A stretch of DNA of 64,000 nucleotides. It comes from Trichinella spiralis. Its lineage: Eukaryota > Nematoda > Enoplea > Trichinellida > Trichinellidae. The stretch is from positions 2,254,654-2,318,653 of the forward strand of contig CM012955.1 of assembly GCA_000181795.3 (NCBI GenBank), given 5' to 3'. The notes beneath the pieces are model-generated. The model was not told the origin of the DNA. It saw only the letters and a list, made by a program, of their open reading frames with translations, and did not search any database. Below, piece after piece: positions 26,006 through 40,306 of the stretch. The position numbers and the translations under genes are program-made. Every line of letters begins with the position of its first letter. Position 1 is the first letter of the stretch.

Positions 26006-29000
26006 AATATGCACAAGTCAGGCGTTCAATGGCCGACGATTTGTGCAATTTTCACAATAACAACAAACAAATGCTTGGAAATTTAAAAAGTTTGGAATAA
26101 TAATAATCCATGCATGCATGCATGCATCTCTTTCAAAACTAACTGACCAAGTGATAAGGGTCCTTCTTTTTTACACTAGATTTCTCCATTTTTAAATATA
26201 AATATATATATATAGCTAGCTTGGTTGGAAAATATAAAACAATCCTGTCTTGTGCAGGATGTTTGCTGTATGCAATGGATGGGAAAATTACAATGCAATT
26301 AATAGATTGACAAACTAGAATTTGAGAAATTTAACTTTTTGCCCCCTCTGCTTTTTATTCTATCCCAATAATACAATTGCAATACTTCTTGTTCTTCAAC
26401 TATAATCGACGTTGATAAAATTGTCATAAAAATAAACGTAATGCCTTTCTTTACCCAAGTCATTAGCATTGTGTTATCTATTTGTTTTTGGAAACTATTT
26501 TATTCTTGCAAAAAAAAACTTGCAATTGCAATTGTGCGATGAATACAACAATGTATGCGGTCGGTATGTTTGAAAGGAAACTGCATCGCTGCAGCTGAAA
26601 TTGGGCTCAGAGCCAAGAAAGGATTCATGCACGCATGTTGTATGCAGCACAACTGCAAATCAATACTGAAACAATTTCGTTAAAATTCAATTCACCGCAC
26701 GTTTGGCCAAATACGGCTCACTAAAACTTCTAAATATAGCGAATAAATTTGATCTCATAATTCCTTTTTCAATGCAATTATGAATTTTTCAATTTTACAA
26801 ACAAAACAAAAACATCAATCATGTCACACAACTGATAACACTTATATTGATGAAATCTGATATGCGGATATGATAGAGATTTTATCATTAATGCAATTAT
26901 TGTACGGTAATAGGAAAAAAAATATACTGATACAACAAACAATGATTAGAAATTTTGTTGCATTGTGCAGTATTTTTTCTTTGGAAAGAAAAAAACGAAG
27001 AAAAAGAAACAATTTTACATTTAGCTTGTTGAACAGATCTAATTTCCCATAGCAATGAAACGTTTTGTTGTTGTTGTTGTTGTTGCTGTAAGTATCAGTT
27101 GAAGCTAAAATTAAATTTAACACATGATACATGCCGTTTCCTGTACATTGTCTAATTCTTTTTGTTTCATTTTTTATTTTTAGTGTAAAATATTTTGCAA
27201 CTTTAAATAAAACTGAATTGAATATTATGAAATATGTGATAAGCTGAATTGCTTTTTCTCTGCTGACAGAAAAAGGGAAAATATGATAATTGAAACTGTT
27301 GAAGAGATCATGATTATTGCGGGTAAACAATTCCACTACTACTATTCATGTTTGTTATGCTTTATGTGTACAGAGAAGATGAAGAAGATGAAGAAGAAGA
27401 AGAAGAAGAGTTTGCTTGTTTGAGCTTTCCTCAAGCAAAGTAAAGTCTGGAAAAATAATAATAACCATTATAATAAGCTTGAATCAGTAATAATAATAAC
27501 AATAAAAATTGTATTAAAGAGTGAATTTTTCATGTAAACTCAGACAAAATTTGTATAGAAATTGTACGAAACAATAGAAAAGAATTGAAATAATATTTAA
27601 TAAAGAATCCATTATTCAGGATAAAAGTATTGAAATATGAAAATACAAAGACCAGATATAGACGCTGATTAAACAGACGCTAAATTTGCTACGTTGCATT
27701 TTGTTTGACGTGAATTGCACGATCGTTTTATTTGTCTTATTATTATTATTTCATAACAAATATTTGCATTGATTCATTCATTGAAAAATTGATAATCAAC
27801 TGATGAAATAAGAAAGATTGAAACAACCAAATTTGAATAAAAATAGATCTTATTCCACAATTAAAATAGCAAAACAAGAAGAAGAAGAAAAGTTATTGCT
27901 GATTGGTATAATAAATTTTTATGCATATAAATTATAAAAATTGAAACAAAGAAACAAATAATAATAATAATAATGAAAAACCACTAAATTAATGAGAGAT
28001 GAAAATAAATCAAAAGCTTTGATTTTAAACTTTCAAGCTGAAAATATGTTCCAAATAAGAAGTGAATAGCTTAATCATTTAACATTTTCTCAGGAAAAAA
28101 AAGAAAGCCGAACAAAAGTGAATCAAGTAAATAAAGTTTAACAGAAAAACTTATCACATCAATAAATAATACAAATGCTACAACTTTCTTTATCTGAAAT
28201 GACAATTTGATATAAAATTGTAAACTTTTTTATAAAAGGAAAATTTTGAATTAAAAATATTTTAAAATGGCAAGAAAAATGGTAAAAATTATTTTAAATT
28301 GAATAAATTTCAACGATAAACTTTAGAATATGCAAATTATTTCAAATATGTTCAATCGAGAATTGTAAGTATTGTTTAAAAGGTGATGGATTGTGTTAGA
28401 GAGAAAATGAAGAAAACACGACTTTAATTTCAATACTAAGAAGCAAATGAATATGAATAAAGGTAAAGATAAAAAGCCCGAAGTGCAAAAGCTTTCCTGC
28501 ATTCTGTCTGCTTTAAAATTAAGCTGTTGCTTCAGAAGAAAAATAAACAAATAAAAGTTACAGACAAACAATATACAAAGTTGTGAAATTTGTTTCATTT
28601 ATTCCATCAGATTCCACTGATCAGTTAGATATTCAAAAATGAAAAATATTATTTAAATTTTGAAAAAAAGAAAGATAAATGTATTTGGTTTCTCCCTGCC
28701 CAATTTGCTGTTGTTAATCAAATATCATTACGCCCGTTTGTCATATGTTTCAACAAATGCAGTGATAATGTTGATTTGCTTTTTTTCAAATTGAAAAATG
28801 ACTCATCACAATCACAAATCCCTGTATAATGACAGTGTAGAAAAAATTATTTTCACGAACAAATTCAAATGAATAAAAACCATTATACAGTAATCGTGTT
28901 GAAAAAAAAGTAAGAATAAATTTTAAAAAATTGGACAGCCAACTTGAATAAAATGAGGAAATATGTAAATGCGCTTAAGATGAAATCATAAATTGCCGTT

Positions 29001-31649
29001 GTGGAAATTGAATTAGAGAGCAAATGAAACGGAAAAAGTTAAATTCTGCAATATTATTATTTTTCTTTGTATTCAATCTATTCAACTTAATGGTCAATGG
29101 TCCTAGTGGTAAACGGAAATCAAAATGAAACAGCGCTGCCAATGTTTTACATTTGGGAAGATATGTTTAAGAATTTTATTCTTTTCTTTGAAAATACATT
29201 TTGCAAGAGAAGATTTCAAATCGTCCCTGACATATATATATATGTATATATATATTTATATTCTCTCAATTGCAACGTGCATGCAACGCAATGTCGTTCG
29301 ATTTTGATAGTTAGTTAACAATAAATATGAAAGAAATGTCAAAATTGACAATAATGAATCGAAATTCACACCAGCAAATTTGTAAAATAAAATATGGTGG
29401 AAATTTGAGACAACATATTAGCAATTGATTAATTTATTTAATAGCAATTTTTAACGCATCGCAAACTTCAACCAAAATTTAAAAGCCTGTTCAAACAAAA
29501 TCAACACGACCCTCTCCAGGTATGCAATTAAGAATAAGAAGAAATAAAACAGAAATAAAAATTTATAATTTTTCCCATTTCAACGACAATATATTTAACT
29601 TTGAAATTCAGTTTCAATGATTTGAATTTTCTAACTTGAAAAACAATGCAAACTATTTGTTTTTATAATCCATCCGTGCACACATACACACATCTATGTA
29701 TACAGAACAATTTCATCAATGTGTAACAAAAAAAAACATTTAGAGAAATTTAAAATTACACTTGATTGCACATTTTATCATCGGACTATTTCAATAACAA
29801 ATGTATGTTCAATTATAATAACTTTTGTGCAAAAAAAGTGAATTCATTTTATACAAAATTGAAAGTGTTCTTGTGGAAAATAATAAATAGTGTACATTAA
29901 ATTCATTTATTAAAAAAACAAATGAGAACTGTTTCAAGTAAAAAAAGCAACAGAAGATCGATGCAATAAAAGATAAAAATGTTCAGGTTCAAGGACAGGG
30001 AGTTTCCGGTGAAAATAACCAGTTTCCATACAGCAGTCACCCGCCTTTTCCAACCCCCATTTTGACAGTAGGATAGTTGTTTTCTTGTAAAACTATTTCA
30101 AGCAATATCAGTGTTGAAAAATTGAATAAATAATTATTGCAACACGGATGAAAGTGGAAAAATAAATTGAGCATGCATATATTTACTGGCGCGTGCAGGG
30201 CAAACAACTGAATCAATTTCGGATGCAACTATGATACCTGCAGTGTTAGCATAATGAATCAGCTGCTTTTATGATCTGTCTGCTCTGGCGTCAGTCTGCT
30301 TCTTTTATATTTACAATCGAATAGATGAAAAGATTCTCAAATGTCAATTAAATTCATTAAACCCTTCTTTATTTGACATGCATGCATCCAAAAAGTAAAC
30401 GTTGAAAATGAATGTATGAACAATTTCAAAACTCACCACCAATTGTATGTACAACCATTTGTCCCAACCATGCATCATTCCATTCCACTTTTCATGATGT
30501 TTCAGTTGATCAATTCAAAAATTAAATGAAAAACAATTGCGCAGACAGTTGAAGAAAACCAAAATTTGAAATCAACAATTCCTCACAATGATAAGTACTT
30601 TTTTGTTTACTACTTGATCATTTTTATGTTAAATTTACGAAAATTACAGTACAACTAATTGAATTTTTTCCCCCTATCTTTTGAATATTTTCTCAATAAA
30701 ATAACTGCTGATGTGATTTTCTACTATTTTTTTATGTTGTATTTTTTTCTGAAATAAAATACATGCAATATTTGCTTCAATTATGTGCAATATGTAATAT
30801 TGTTGTAGCACCGTGTGTGTCGTCCGTCAGTTCAGTTCGATTGACAACTTTCAACAATCGAAATAGTTTTCAAAGATTCATTAATAAAAAGAAAATATGA
30901 ATAATATTCGAGAATAAATTGAAAATTCCCATCGTCGGTGCTGACTGTCAAACAACCGGTGCAGTGTGTCAAAATTTGTCGAATAAATAATTCCAATATT
31001 GAAAAGACATCAATTATAACGGCATGGATGTAAGAATGGCTCTCGTAATTTGCCAGCGAATTAGAAACATTTGCTTTTTATTCACCAACGTTCATTTTGC
31101 AAAATCAAGTGTGCAAAAGTGGAATCGAACAGCTTTCAGTCGAGAAAAGCAGATTGCAACTATTCTGAATGCTTGCAGATTTCTATTTTTATTGGTCCAA
31201 ATTCTTTGATTAAACGATCGTCAAACTTGGCTGACGTGCCGCACCTCCCATAGTCTGTCTGGTATTTCTTTGATTTCACAGCGGACACTGATTTCACTGA
31301 ATACCAAATATTTCCTTCACAGCATTCATTTCACAGCCCCGCCCCACCTTTACCTAATTTTTCTTCAATATATTATCATTATTATTAACTATTGAATGTA
31401 GAAAATAAACGCATAGTTCAAGCTGCAGCAACAATTTCAACAAGATAATAATTAATAAAATTGTTAAAAAAATAATAAATAAATAGAAATCAAGCACAAT
31501 TTTTCGACAATTATATAAACCAGTTAGTTAGAAGTGATGATGAACAAATGCGCATATCTTATTCACTTTGCAACAACTGACGCTGCAGATAATCTGATAA
31601 AAATTACTACTTATCACATTTCATTTAATTTTTTTAGAAAAGTAAACAT
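26006..31649. other. 5.6-kb AT-rich gap, no gene seen
   Basis: Very AT-rich with short GAA and AAT repeats. The open frames are low-complexity, or hydrophobic by base composition. I see no domain, splice-consistent exon or RNA gene. Confidence 0.55.
26105..26128. repeat. CATG tetranucleotide repeat
   Basis: About five copies of the self-complementary unit CATG. Confidence 0.85.
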
Positions 31650-31656
31650 TTAATAT

Positions 31657-31878
31657 TTGTTATTTTTAATAAATGAAATCAAAAATGAAACTTGTCCAAT
31701 TGATGGGTATGAGAAATTCAATTTTTCAATACAACACCCCGAAGTGGAGTGGAGAAAGCAAATTAAAGCGGAAATAAATGTGCTCGCTTTCATTAAGCGT
31801 GTACGACGGCACAGGCAGGACATGCAACTGGAAGAAGAAAATTCTGCACTGTTGCACAATCGATATTCGTTGAAATGA
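31657..31878 (+). CDS. Weak small-ORF candidate
   Basis: A 73-codon frame with a balanced, charged composition. Its C-terminal half looks helical (stretches such as FIKRVRRHRQDMQLEEENSA). It is unlike the low-complexity frames around it, but I know no family for it and see no clear splice partners. It could be a single exon, a small gene or chance. Confidence 0.2.
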   Translation: MLFLINEIKNETCPIDGYEKFNFSIQHPEVEWRKQIKAEINVLAFIKRVRRHRQDMQLEEENSALLHNRYSLK

Positions 31879-32640
31879 AATTATTATTATTATTTTTTAA
31901 ACTAATTCTACCACCCAAGAAAATCAATTCCACCACCCCTGCCAAATTTTCAAAAAAATCACAAAGCTTGAACATATATTTTTTTCAACTGCAAATTTCA
32001 TTCAATTCAATAAATTGAAGTGCTTTCCAAATGAGGACTTTTTTCTGTGCACAGCAACTGCCAATTGAAATTCAAATTTAAATAGGAAACCTCGAAAACT
32101 AATTGTACCTGCTAAAACACTTTTTTCAACGACACACTTTTTTCCTTTCAAATATCCAAAATTGCCAACAACAACAACAACAACAACAACAATACAATTT
32201 CCACCTTTTCTATTTATTTGCTGTTTTTTATGGGTTTTTTTGTTAGCTTTACATTTTTCTTAAAAAAATAACTTAACCTGCGGTCATTTAGCCTTCATAA
32301 CAACAATTGGTTGAATTTGAATGATTGCAAAAAGAAAAAATCTTGCAAAAAGTATGTGATGAGTGAATAGGAGGGAGACTGTAAATTTGGTTTTCCTTTT
32401 TCTGTCCACACTATACTGATGTATTATTATTTTCGATTAATAATCAAATCATTCAATTAGTGGAAAATATCTGTGGTGCAATACTGAATAACGTTCATAT
32501 ATCCATTAGATTCCAAATAGGATGAACTCCTGGGTCGTTGCGGTTGTTATGGTGCGCGTTGATTAAGCGAAAAGAAAGAAATAATAATAAGCGAAGTTAA
32601 ATTATTGATGCAATAAGGTTAATTTTGAAATAATAATTAT

Positions 32641-32879
32641 TTTGTAATTAATCAAGCAGCATACTTGGTTCGACGAATGCAACAATCAGAAATGAGAGGA
32701 CGAGTCGATGGATAGTGTAGAAATGGTGACGCTGAGAGGTCAGGCTGAAATGGATCAGTTGTCTCGATATTGCGATAATGCCAATATAGAATTGCATGAT
32801 AACAAGCGAAACTTTGTCCAACGTTTGCAACAGCAATTGAAAACGCAATCCATTTGATGATTACTACAAAATTTGAAAC
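32641..32879 (-). CDS. Weak exon candidate with one hydrophobic segment
   Basis: After an acceptor-like TTTTGTAG the minus frame encodes about 75 residues. It begins with a hydrophobic stretch (IIKWIAFSIAVANVGQ), continues through a charged segment with WHYRNIETTDPFQP, and ends RTKYAA before a stop. The plus strand of the same DNA also has a protein-like frame (about 32712-32859, with QAEMDQLSRYCDNANIEL), so the strand is ambiguous. I found no partner exons. Confidence 0.2.
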
Positions 32880-32940
32880 GACAATAAATGAATGAAAAGA
32901 TGAATATTTTGAATATATACATGTGAATATAATATGCATG

Positions 32941-33012
32941 TGAATATCTATCTGTCTATCTATCCATCTATCTATCTATCGATCGATCTATCTATCTATC
33001 TATCTATCTATC
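32941..33012. repeat. TATC tetranucleotide repeat
   Basis: About 17 units of TATC/CTAT with CTGT, CCAT and CGAT variants. Confidence 0.9.
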
Positions 33013-33390
33013 AAGGTGTGTGTAGGAAAATTTAAAGTTTCTCTTTTTCTTTGTTCAATTTTTGTAAAATATCACATGCAGAATAATGTTTAAGTGAAAA
33101 TCAAAAAAAACAAAAGAAAAAAAGTTGGCAAGTGAAACATATCGAGAGAAACGCGCGAGTGATCAAGTAAAGTCATTCTCAACAAAGAGAAAACGGGTCT
33201 TTTAGTAAATTGCTAACAATCAATCAAACAGCCGTGGTGGCGCTACGCTCGTCAAAGTGGGAAGAGTAAATGATGATCAGGTTCCTACTTGGTTTTGTAT
33301 GGTAGATTTGTTTCAAAATTTCCAAACGTCCACTGATCGTCTTCAACCAGCAACAGCAACAGCAACAGCAACTTTGATTATGGCAAATTT

Positions 33391-33802
33391 ATTTGCTTTT
33401 TCCTTCTTTGTATAGCGGATATATGAATGATCCTGAAACGGGTCAAATAATAAAAACTGAAGAACAATATGCTGACCACCTGATGACCCCGAATGAGAGA
33501 GAGAGAGAGAGAGAAAAGAAAATAGAATATGCCTCTTTCCAAAGTCCCCCAAAGTTCATTACAATAGGCAAACTGTTGACATGAGAAGAGCGACCGATTT
33601 CGACACAAGACCAGTAATACGTCAGAGAAGCATCGATCTACAGAACGATATGGCGAAAAACAATGACAAATCAACACCATTCAATGGACAATCAGATTGT
33701 GTTGTTCGTTTGCTGAACCGCTCGAAATATATTATTACGTCTCCAATATACAATTCGCTTCAACTTGTTCAGCCTCATTCAATGACAATATTCTTTTATT
33801 AA
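33391..33802 (+). CDS. Weak coding candidate in two frames
   Basis: Two adjoining plus frames look protein-like: one to 33584 (GYMNDPETGQIIKTEEQYAD, then a GA-repeat-encoded ER run) and one from 33581 (RRATDFDTRPVIRQRSIDLQ). They are in different frames. I see an acceptor (ACAATAG before 33569) but no good donor to join them. The first follows an acceptor-like TTTGTATAG. Function unknown. Confidence 0.22.
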
Positions 33803-34092
33803 TTGAAACTCATTTTTTCCTTCCAATCATACCAATCTATTTATTAGTTCACTGATTTATAAAAATTATCATATTTGAAAGAAAAAAACAACAACAACAT
33901 TTACACTGATGCTTATACTATTATGGTGATCAAGAGATAATGTACAATTCTGTAAAAATCGAATAATAACTGAAAGATTAGTAATAAAAAATGGAAATCT
34001 TGTCAATTGGAATTTCTGTTCTTGGAAATAAATGTTCTTCAACTCTTAGTTGTATTTCAAATGGAGCAAAAGAAGTTTTATCAAAATAAATA

Positions 34093-34119
34093 AATAAATA
34101 TATATATATATATATATAG
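34093..34119. repeat. AAAT/TA microsatellite
   Basis: A few AAAT units running into alternating TA. Confidence 0.8.
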
Positions 34120-35896
34120 AACACAAAAGTGCTCTATTAAAATTTTGAATTGCTTCCGCTCACTGTTTGTGATAAAGAGGAAAATATTTCAGCAAATAAG
34201 TTTCACAAAACAAAAACCCTAACCAACTGTAATAAAACAATCAATCAATGATGCTATCACAGTGATCATAGTTGTATTTACAAATCACTCAACCTAATCT
34301 AATTGAATCTCTTTTCATTTTTGTTTTCTTACAGTAATTTTTCTTGCTGCACAGGTATAAATGATCATTTGATACATATCATGATGCATAATTAAGCAAT
34401 ATCATCTGATGACAACAAGTAAAAGCTATTTCACTGAAAATTTTGCCAAATCAAAGCTTAAATCACATATATGAAAATATAATAAAGATACACTTCAGTA
34501 GATAATAAGCTATTCAGTGTCTAAGCAGTGTAAAAATTTATTTCTTTTTAACACCTTTCAGCAACAACTAACAGTTATTAACACAGCTCCCTCATTTCAT
34601 TGAAGCTAATATTGTTAACATTGATGATTTATATAAAAAAAGTATAATTTAATATGTGCTATGAACTATAGTAAAGAAGAATTCAAAATTTAAAGATTTA
34701 TCAATAAAAAAACACCATGCATGCATGAATAAGAAAGAATCCGTAAGATTTCACTTTTACAATAAACTGTTACTTATACTCACATCGTTACTTCTTTTTT
34801 CACACGGAATGTGCTGTTAGATGGCATAAAACATGTGGTGAAAAACTGGCTAAACTCTGCCATCAAAAATGTTTGAACGCATGATATTGAAGACGCAATT
34901 ATATTGCAACATGCATGTAGCAGGAAGTTAGTACATTATGTTGAAAATTTAACTTATCAATTCATAAAATTGAAAACAGTGCCAAAACGCTGCTGGAAGC
35001 TTTATTCCCATGGATCACTGACCTTGTGTTTTCTTTTTATAAAACATGCATCCATCGTTCTCGTATTAATCACACATCTGCGTAATTTACATTATTCAAA
35101 CATACTTACCTGTGCCTTCAATTCAAGTGCAATACCTTTAAATCGGTTCAGATAATAAATATTTACTTTTCTCAGTTAATATTGAAAAGCGTAACATACC
35201 CTGCGCAGTTGTGCGTAACAGATGCTCGTAGTAAGCAATTTAGCATAAATCACTTTCTCTTTTTCATTTGAGCCATCCAGTCAATTTTGTAGCTCCTGGA
35301 AAAATTTATTTAAATTTAAAATTTTAAAAAATTAATGAAATCTGTGAAAAAACTTACTATAGCTTTGTGATAATTGAATAGAAACGTAATAAAATAGTTG
35401 TGATTTTAAATTCAATTTTTCATGAATCAATGTCTATCCATACTGATACAGTTATTACAAATATATTAACTGCTATAGTAACTATGGAAAACTTTCACAG
35501 AACATTAATTACACAGGCTGTGATAACAGTCGTACTGAAAACAATTCATTTCATTTAATAACATCAAATCAATAAATTTATACTTGAAAAAATTTTCACT
35601 GTAATTTGCACACACAATTACATTCAACGCTGCAATCTGATTATAACTCTCATCACTGAACTATTTTCCATTTCAGCGTTGTACATGAACAGTCCAAATT
35701 TGCATTGCAAAAGTATCATTTCAAACTGAACAATAAATAAACAAATAGCTAGAACATCGAAAAAAGCAATATCTTAAAAATACTTTACAGAAATCACATT
35801 AAACTAAGAACCAAGAATACATACTGAGAAAAAAAAATAAACATTTGTTGTTTTCAAGTGGATTATTTATTCCGGTAATAATTAACTTAAAATAAC

Positions 35897-35941
<45 letters not shown>

Positions 35942-35950
35942 AATAATAAA
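35897..35950. repeat. AAT trinucleotide repeat
   Basis: About 17 AAT units with two ATG interruptions, 200 bp downstream of the APC stop on the transcript strand. Confidence 0.9.
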
Positions 35951-36156
35951 CGTGAGTTAATATTTATAATTGACCTGCAAGCTGCGCATAATTTCAGAAA
36001 GCAAATTATAAAAAATGCTAAAATAAAAGCTGATGAATATTAATGCAAAAAAAACATGGATATATAACAATGTTTTTAAATAAGCCTGAAATGCAAATAA
36101 TATTCCCAGCAACCATGAGCTTACATGAATAGGCACAGATAAAGAAATAAAACTTT

Positions 36157-39100
36157 TCAAGAAATCAGCTTCGGCTGAGAAACTGAACTGGTGTAGCTCG
36201 TAGTTGGTCGCTCAGTGTTCTTTCGATTGACTTGTGTATTAGCGTTTTGGTTCCTTGGTTCTGCGGGTCTGTTTTTGCGACGTGCATGCGGCTTTGGAAA
36301 AGCACTGTAAATACATTCACGAAGTTCACTTCTCGGTACGGATCCTTTGCTACTAGTTCCGGATGTTCCTGATGAAGCGGAACTTTGTGATGCGGACGGT
36401 ATTCTAGCTTCAGCAGCCTTTTTCTCTTGTAGAGGCAGTTGTTGTTGTTGTTGTTGCTGTTGTTGAACCCTACGAGCAGAACCCGTACTAGTGCTGTTGC
36501 TGCTGCCAGTAGTTGAAGAAATTTTTGCTTTATTCGGCTTAGCTCTTGCCGCTGAAGCAGACCGCAGCTGAGCAGTTGTACATTCGCCAGACTTCGGTTT
36601 CGGCATTGCAAGTTGGATAAGAGAATGAATATCCGTAACTGGACTGTTCGGTGCTTGTTGTATTTCGCTGCCTTCGTCGGCAAACGATTTCACCACTTCA
36701 TCGCCCACAGCTGTGTTGTCATATGCAGGCTTGGAAGAATTTGACTGGTCAAATTGTTGCGTTGAAACTGCTGGAGTTTTGCGATTAACAGATCGCTGCT
36801 GAACCACTGATGTCGACTTGTTCGGTTGAGCTGACTGAATGCAACTCTTCAAATCTAACAAATCATAGCCAGCAGCTGCTGGCTTTACTTTGGTTTCAAC
36901 ATCGATCGTAAGCGCACTGAGACTTGATGCGGCACTGAGACCACCACGGCTAGATCCTTCGTAATTGTAAATGCGAGGCAAGTCGAAAGCATCATCCCCT
37001 TTAGCTAGCAGTGGTTTGTTCGCAGAACCATCAGCTGGCAATGATGGACTGACCAATGCTGACTGACCAGGCGAATCGGGAATATCGCTTGGCGATACCA
37101 ACGCTGTTGGATAATAGCTGTATTCTGAATAGACAGTACTGTGAATGGATTGCAATTCACAACTGTTCAACGACTGCAAAGAGCTGTGTCTTGAAAACAT
37201 CATTGGCGTGAATACAGGTGCACCACCTACTCCTTCTCCGCTTCCACTTCCACACACTTTGACTCCTACTCCATCACCGACATTACCACTACCACCAACA
37301 CCCCCACTACTGTCACCACCATCATCACCACCACCACCATTTCCATCGATGCCAACACCATCACCAGTTTTCATCGCTTTCGCCGATGCTACTGATACTG
37401 CTGTTTGTTCCTTTTTCACCACCGCCTCCGCAGTTTTGTCCATTTTTGTTTCACTTTCAGCTTTGCTAGATTCCTCTTGAACTAGCCCTTGATGTAAGCT
37501 AGTTAAAGAAGAACGACGAGAAAGATGAGCTGGCGTGCCTTCGACTGCAAATCGTTTCAAAGTTTCCATTGGTGGCGCTGACTCTTGGTCGACCAACGAT
37601 GGTCCTGAAAACGATGGTTCCATCAGATCAGTAGTCTGTACCGTGAGAGGTGATTCCAAAGATTCTTTAGATATCATCAAACGACTATCCGGCTCGAACA
37701 GACGTCTCAGTGTCGCTGTTCTTGATTGTCCAGCTTCGTCCAACCCATGGCGTCGACTCGGTGGCGATGAGGAACCATTTCTAAGCATCTCACCTTCAAT
37801 GGATCGATTGGCTACTTTCTGCACGAATGTTTGCAAATTTTTCAAAGTAGCTGAACTGGCGAGCCGAATAAGCGCGTGCTTGGATTGAGTAAGCGTTTGC
37901 AGCGGTTCAACTGCACCAAGTTCGCAGAGAAGTTTCTGTTCCTGAACTGATGAGTTGGACAAATTCCATAATGCACCGCAAGCGTTGCTGATCACTGTCA
38001 AACTTTTTGCGCCCAAATGTTCCATCAGTACCTCGTAACAGCCAGTCTGGCGCAACACTGAGCGCCATTCTTCACGATCAGCAATACAGGCGGAGATGTT
38101 TCGCAAAATGCCACCACAGTTTTCCACAATAGCGTTGTTACCTGAGGCGGTGCTCCGTTTCAATGTTAACACAAGAAACTGCACTGCTTGTGGAACCGTA
38201 CAAACTTCCATCTGATTCTCAGCACAGTGTGAAGTTAGATTCCACAGTGCTGACAAAATGCTCTTCAAAGTTGCCTCTTTTTTCGACCTCATTGCTGCCT
38301 CAGTGAGCAAAGCTACAGTATGATTCTGTTGCAAGGCTGCTTTACTGCTATCTTCCGCTTTCCAAGATAAATTGCGCAATACGCTAGCAAACACCTACAC
38401 AAAACAAAATAAACACATTTAAGTATGCAAATTATAAATTTAATGAAAGGTTACACAAAAGATAAATTTATTTGCTGACAAATACACTTCAATGAACTGA
38501 GCTACGTGAATAAATTGCCAAGTCAGTCCAACGGCTGGAAAGACCAAACTAGAAAAAAGCTGCGAACAAAATGAAGCATGCAAAAATACATACCTGCTTC
38601 AAATCATCATCATTGGATCGAATTTGTTCATTGACGGTTCTCAGAAAATTCATATTGCCGCATAAAACTTGCTTGCTTCGTGCAGCACCAAATGTCAAGT
38701 TGGTTAGTGTCATTCCAATATATTTTCGACATAAAATATGATTTTCCGGTGGTTCCGTTTTAAAAACCAGCTGATCCATAATTAGCGCTTCACAAATCGA
38801 CTCCAAGCCGCCAAAGAAACAAGTTGCTGAACGATTGTCTTCTTCAAATGACCATTTCATTAACGAAGCGATTGCTGATAGAACCTCTTTTTCAGTAAGC
38901 AGCAGCTTGGATTTCGAAGAAGTGCAACGCTGGAAGCGTAAATGAAGCACATAGAGTCGAATTTTTTCAAGACAACGAAGAATTTTCAATTCACGATGCT
39001 GAGCTGTTTTTTCCTTCTGAAAACGAGCAATATTCCGCAAAGCTTCACTGGCTCGATGAAATACTTCAACATCTTCACTAGTCGGCTGTACAGCTGACAC

Positions 39101-40250
39101 TTCAGACGGATGTAACAGTCGAATAATCAATGCTAAACAGCCTAAAACAAACATTTCCATCGAATTAACTTATGAAGTGTTATATGAAAACCAATTATGA
39201 AAATAAAGTATAAACTGATTTTACAACAACAAATGTGCACCTTTATACAGGACAATTTATTTATTACATGATAAATTTCCAACATTTCAAATGAATTCAA
39301 TTGAAAAAAATGACAAAAAATTAGATAAATTTAAATCAACTGCCCTTCGCTGTATCACCTTCATAGTTTATTACAAAATATTGGCACCTTCATTTCAAAA
39401 ATTATTAAAATTCAGATGTAATGTGCAATAAAAAATAATTTCATTAATATTTACATCAGCTTCAATAGATGATATATATAGGAGTGTGTAACTTTCTATT
39501 CAACTGCTTGCAGTTTGTAATTTAATTAATCGACTCTATTAATTCATGCTGTTTTACAGTTTTTAAACAAAATATGCAAATCTTTACAATATCAAGATGA
39601 ATTAAAGAATAATGGCAATAAAATCTCAAATATAAATATAAGTATAAAATATTCAATAAATGGATGAATGAGAATATCAGAAAGTATCATTATTGCACTG
39701 CTTAGTCGTTGATTCAATGTGCTCCAAAAATCTGTACATTATCATATGGACATATTTATTCAATTTATTCAGTTAAAATGAAGGATGTCTAAAATCAAGA
39801 AAACCAAAACAGTGCATGCCAGTATATTTGAATTGGAAAAAATTCTACAATTTTTTCACCGGTATACAAAACGGTATCTACTGAACTTTAGTGCACTGGC
39901 GACCGTTTTTTGTTTTTCAGACAAGTTTCACTGCATTCCCCAACTTTGATTCATAACAGTGACACCACCCAGACGTAACCCAACGTTCTGACCGAGTGTT
40001 CAATAAACGGGACCCGTAAGCATGTATAAGGAAAGAACAAACATGAAGGTTAACCAAGTCAGTAGAAATCTGACATTTACATTTGCACTTTCCAGTGTTT
40101 TAACATTGCATAAGTAAGCAATTTGTCAAATTCAACACTAGAAAAGCGAAAAAAAACCCCAAGATTTAACCAATTATTTTTAACTGTGAAACTGTTTTAT
40201 AGGTTTCGCATAGATCTACTTCTCTGTCTTGACATTCTTTGTGAGTCATT

Positions 40251-40306
<56 letters not shown>

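Larger units (their letters stand above)
33803..36156. other. 2.4-kb gap, 3' flank of the APC gene
   Basis: AT-rich, with TA and AAT microsatellites. No coding sequence is supported. The last few hundred bases should include the APC 3' untranslated region. Confidence 0.5.
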
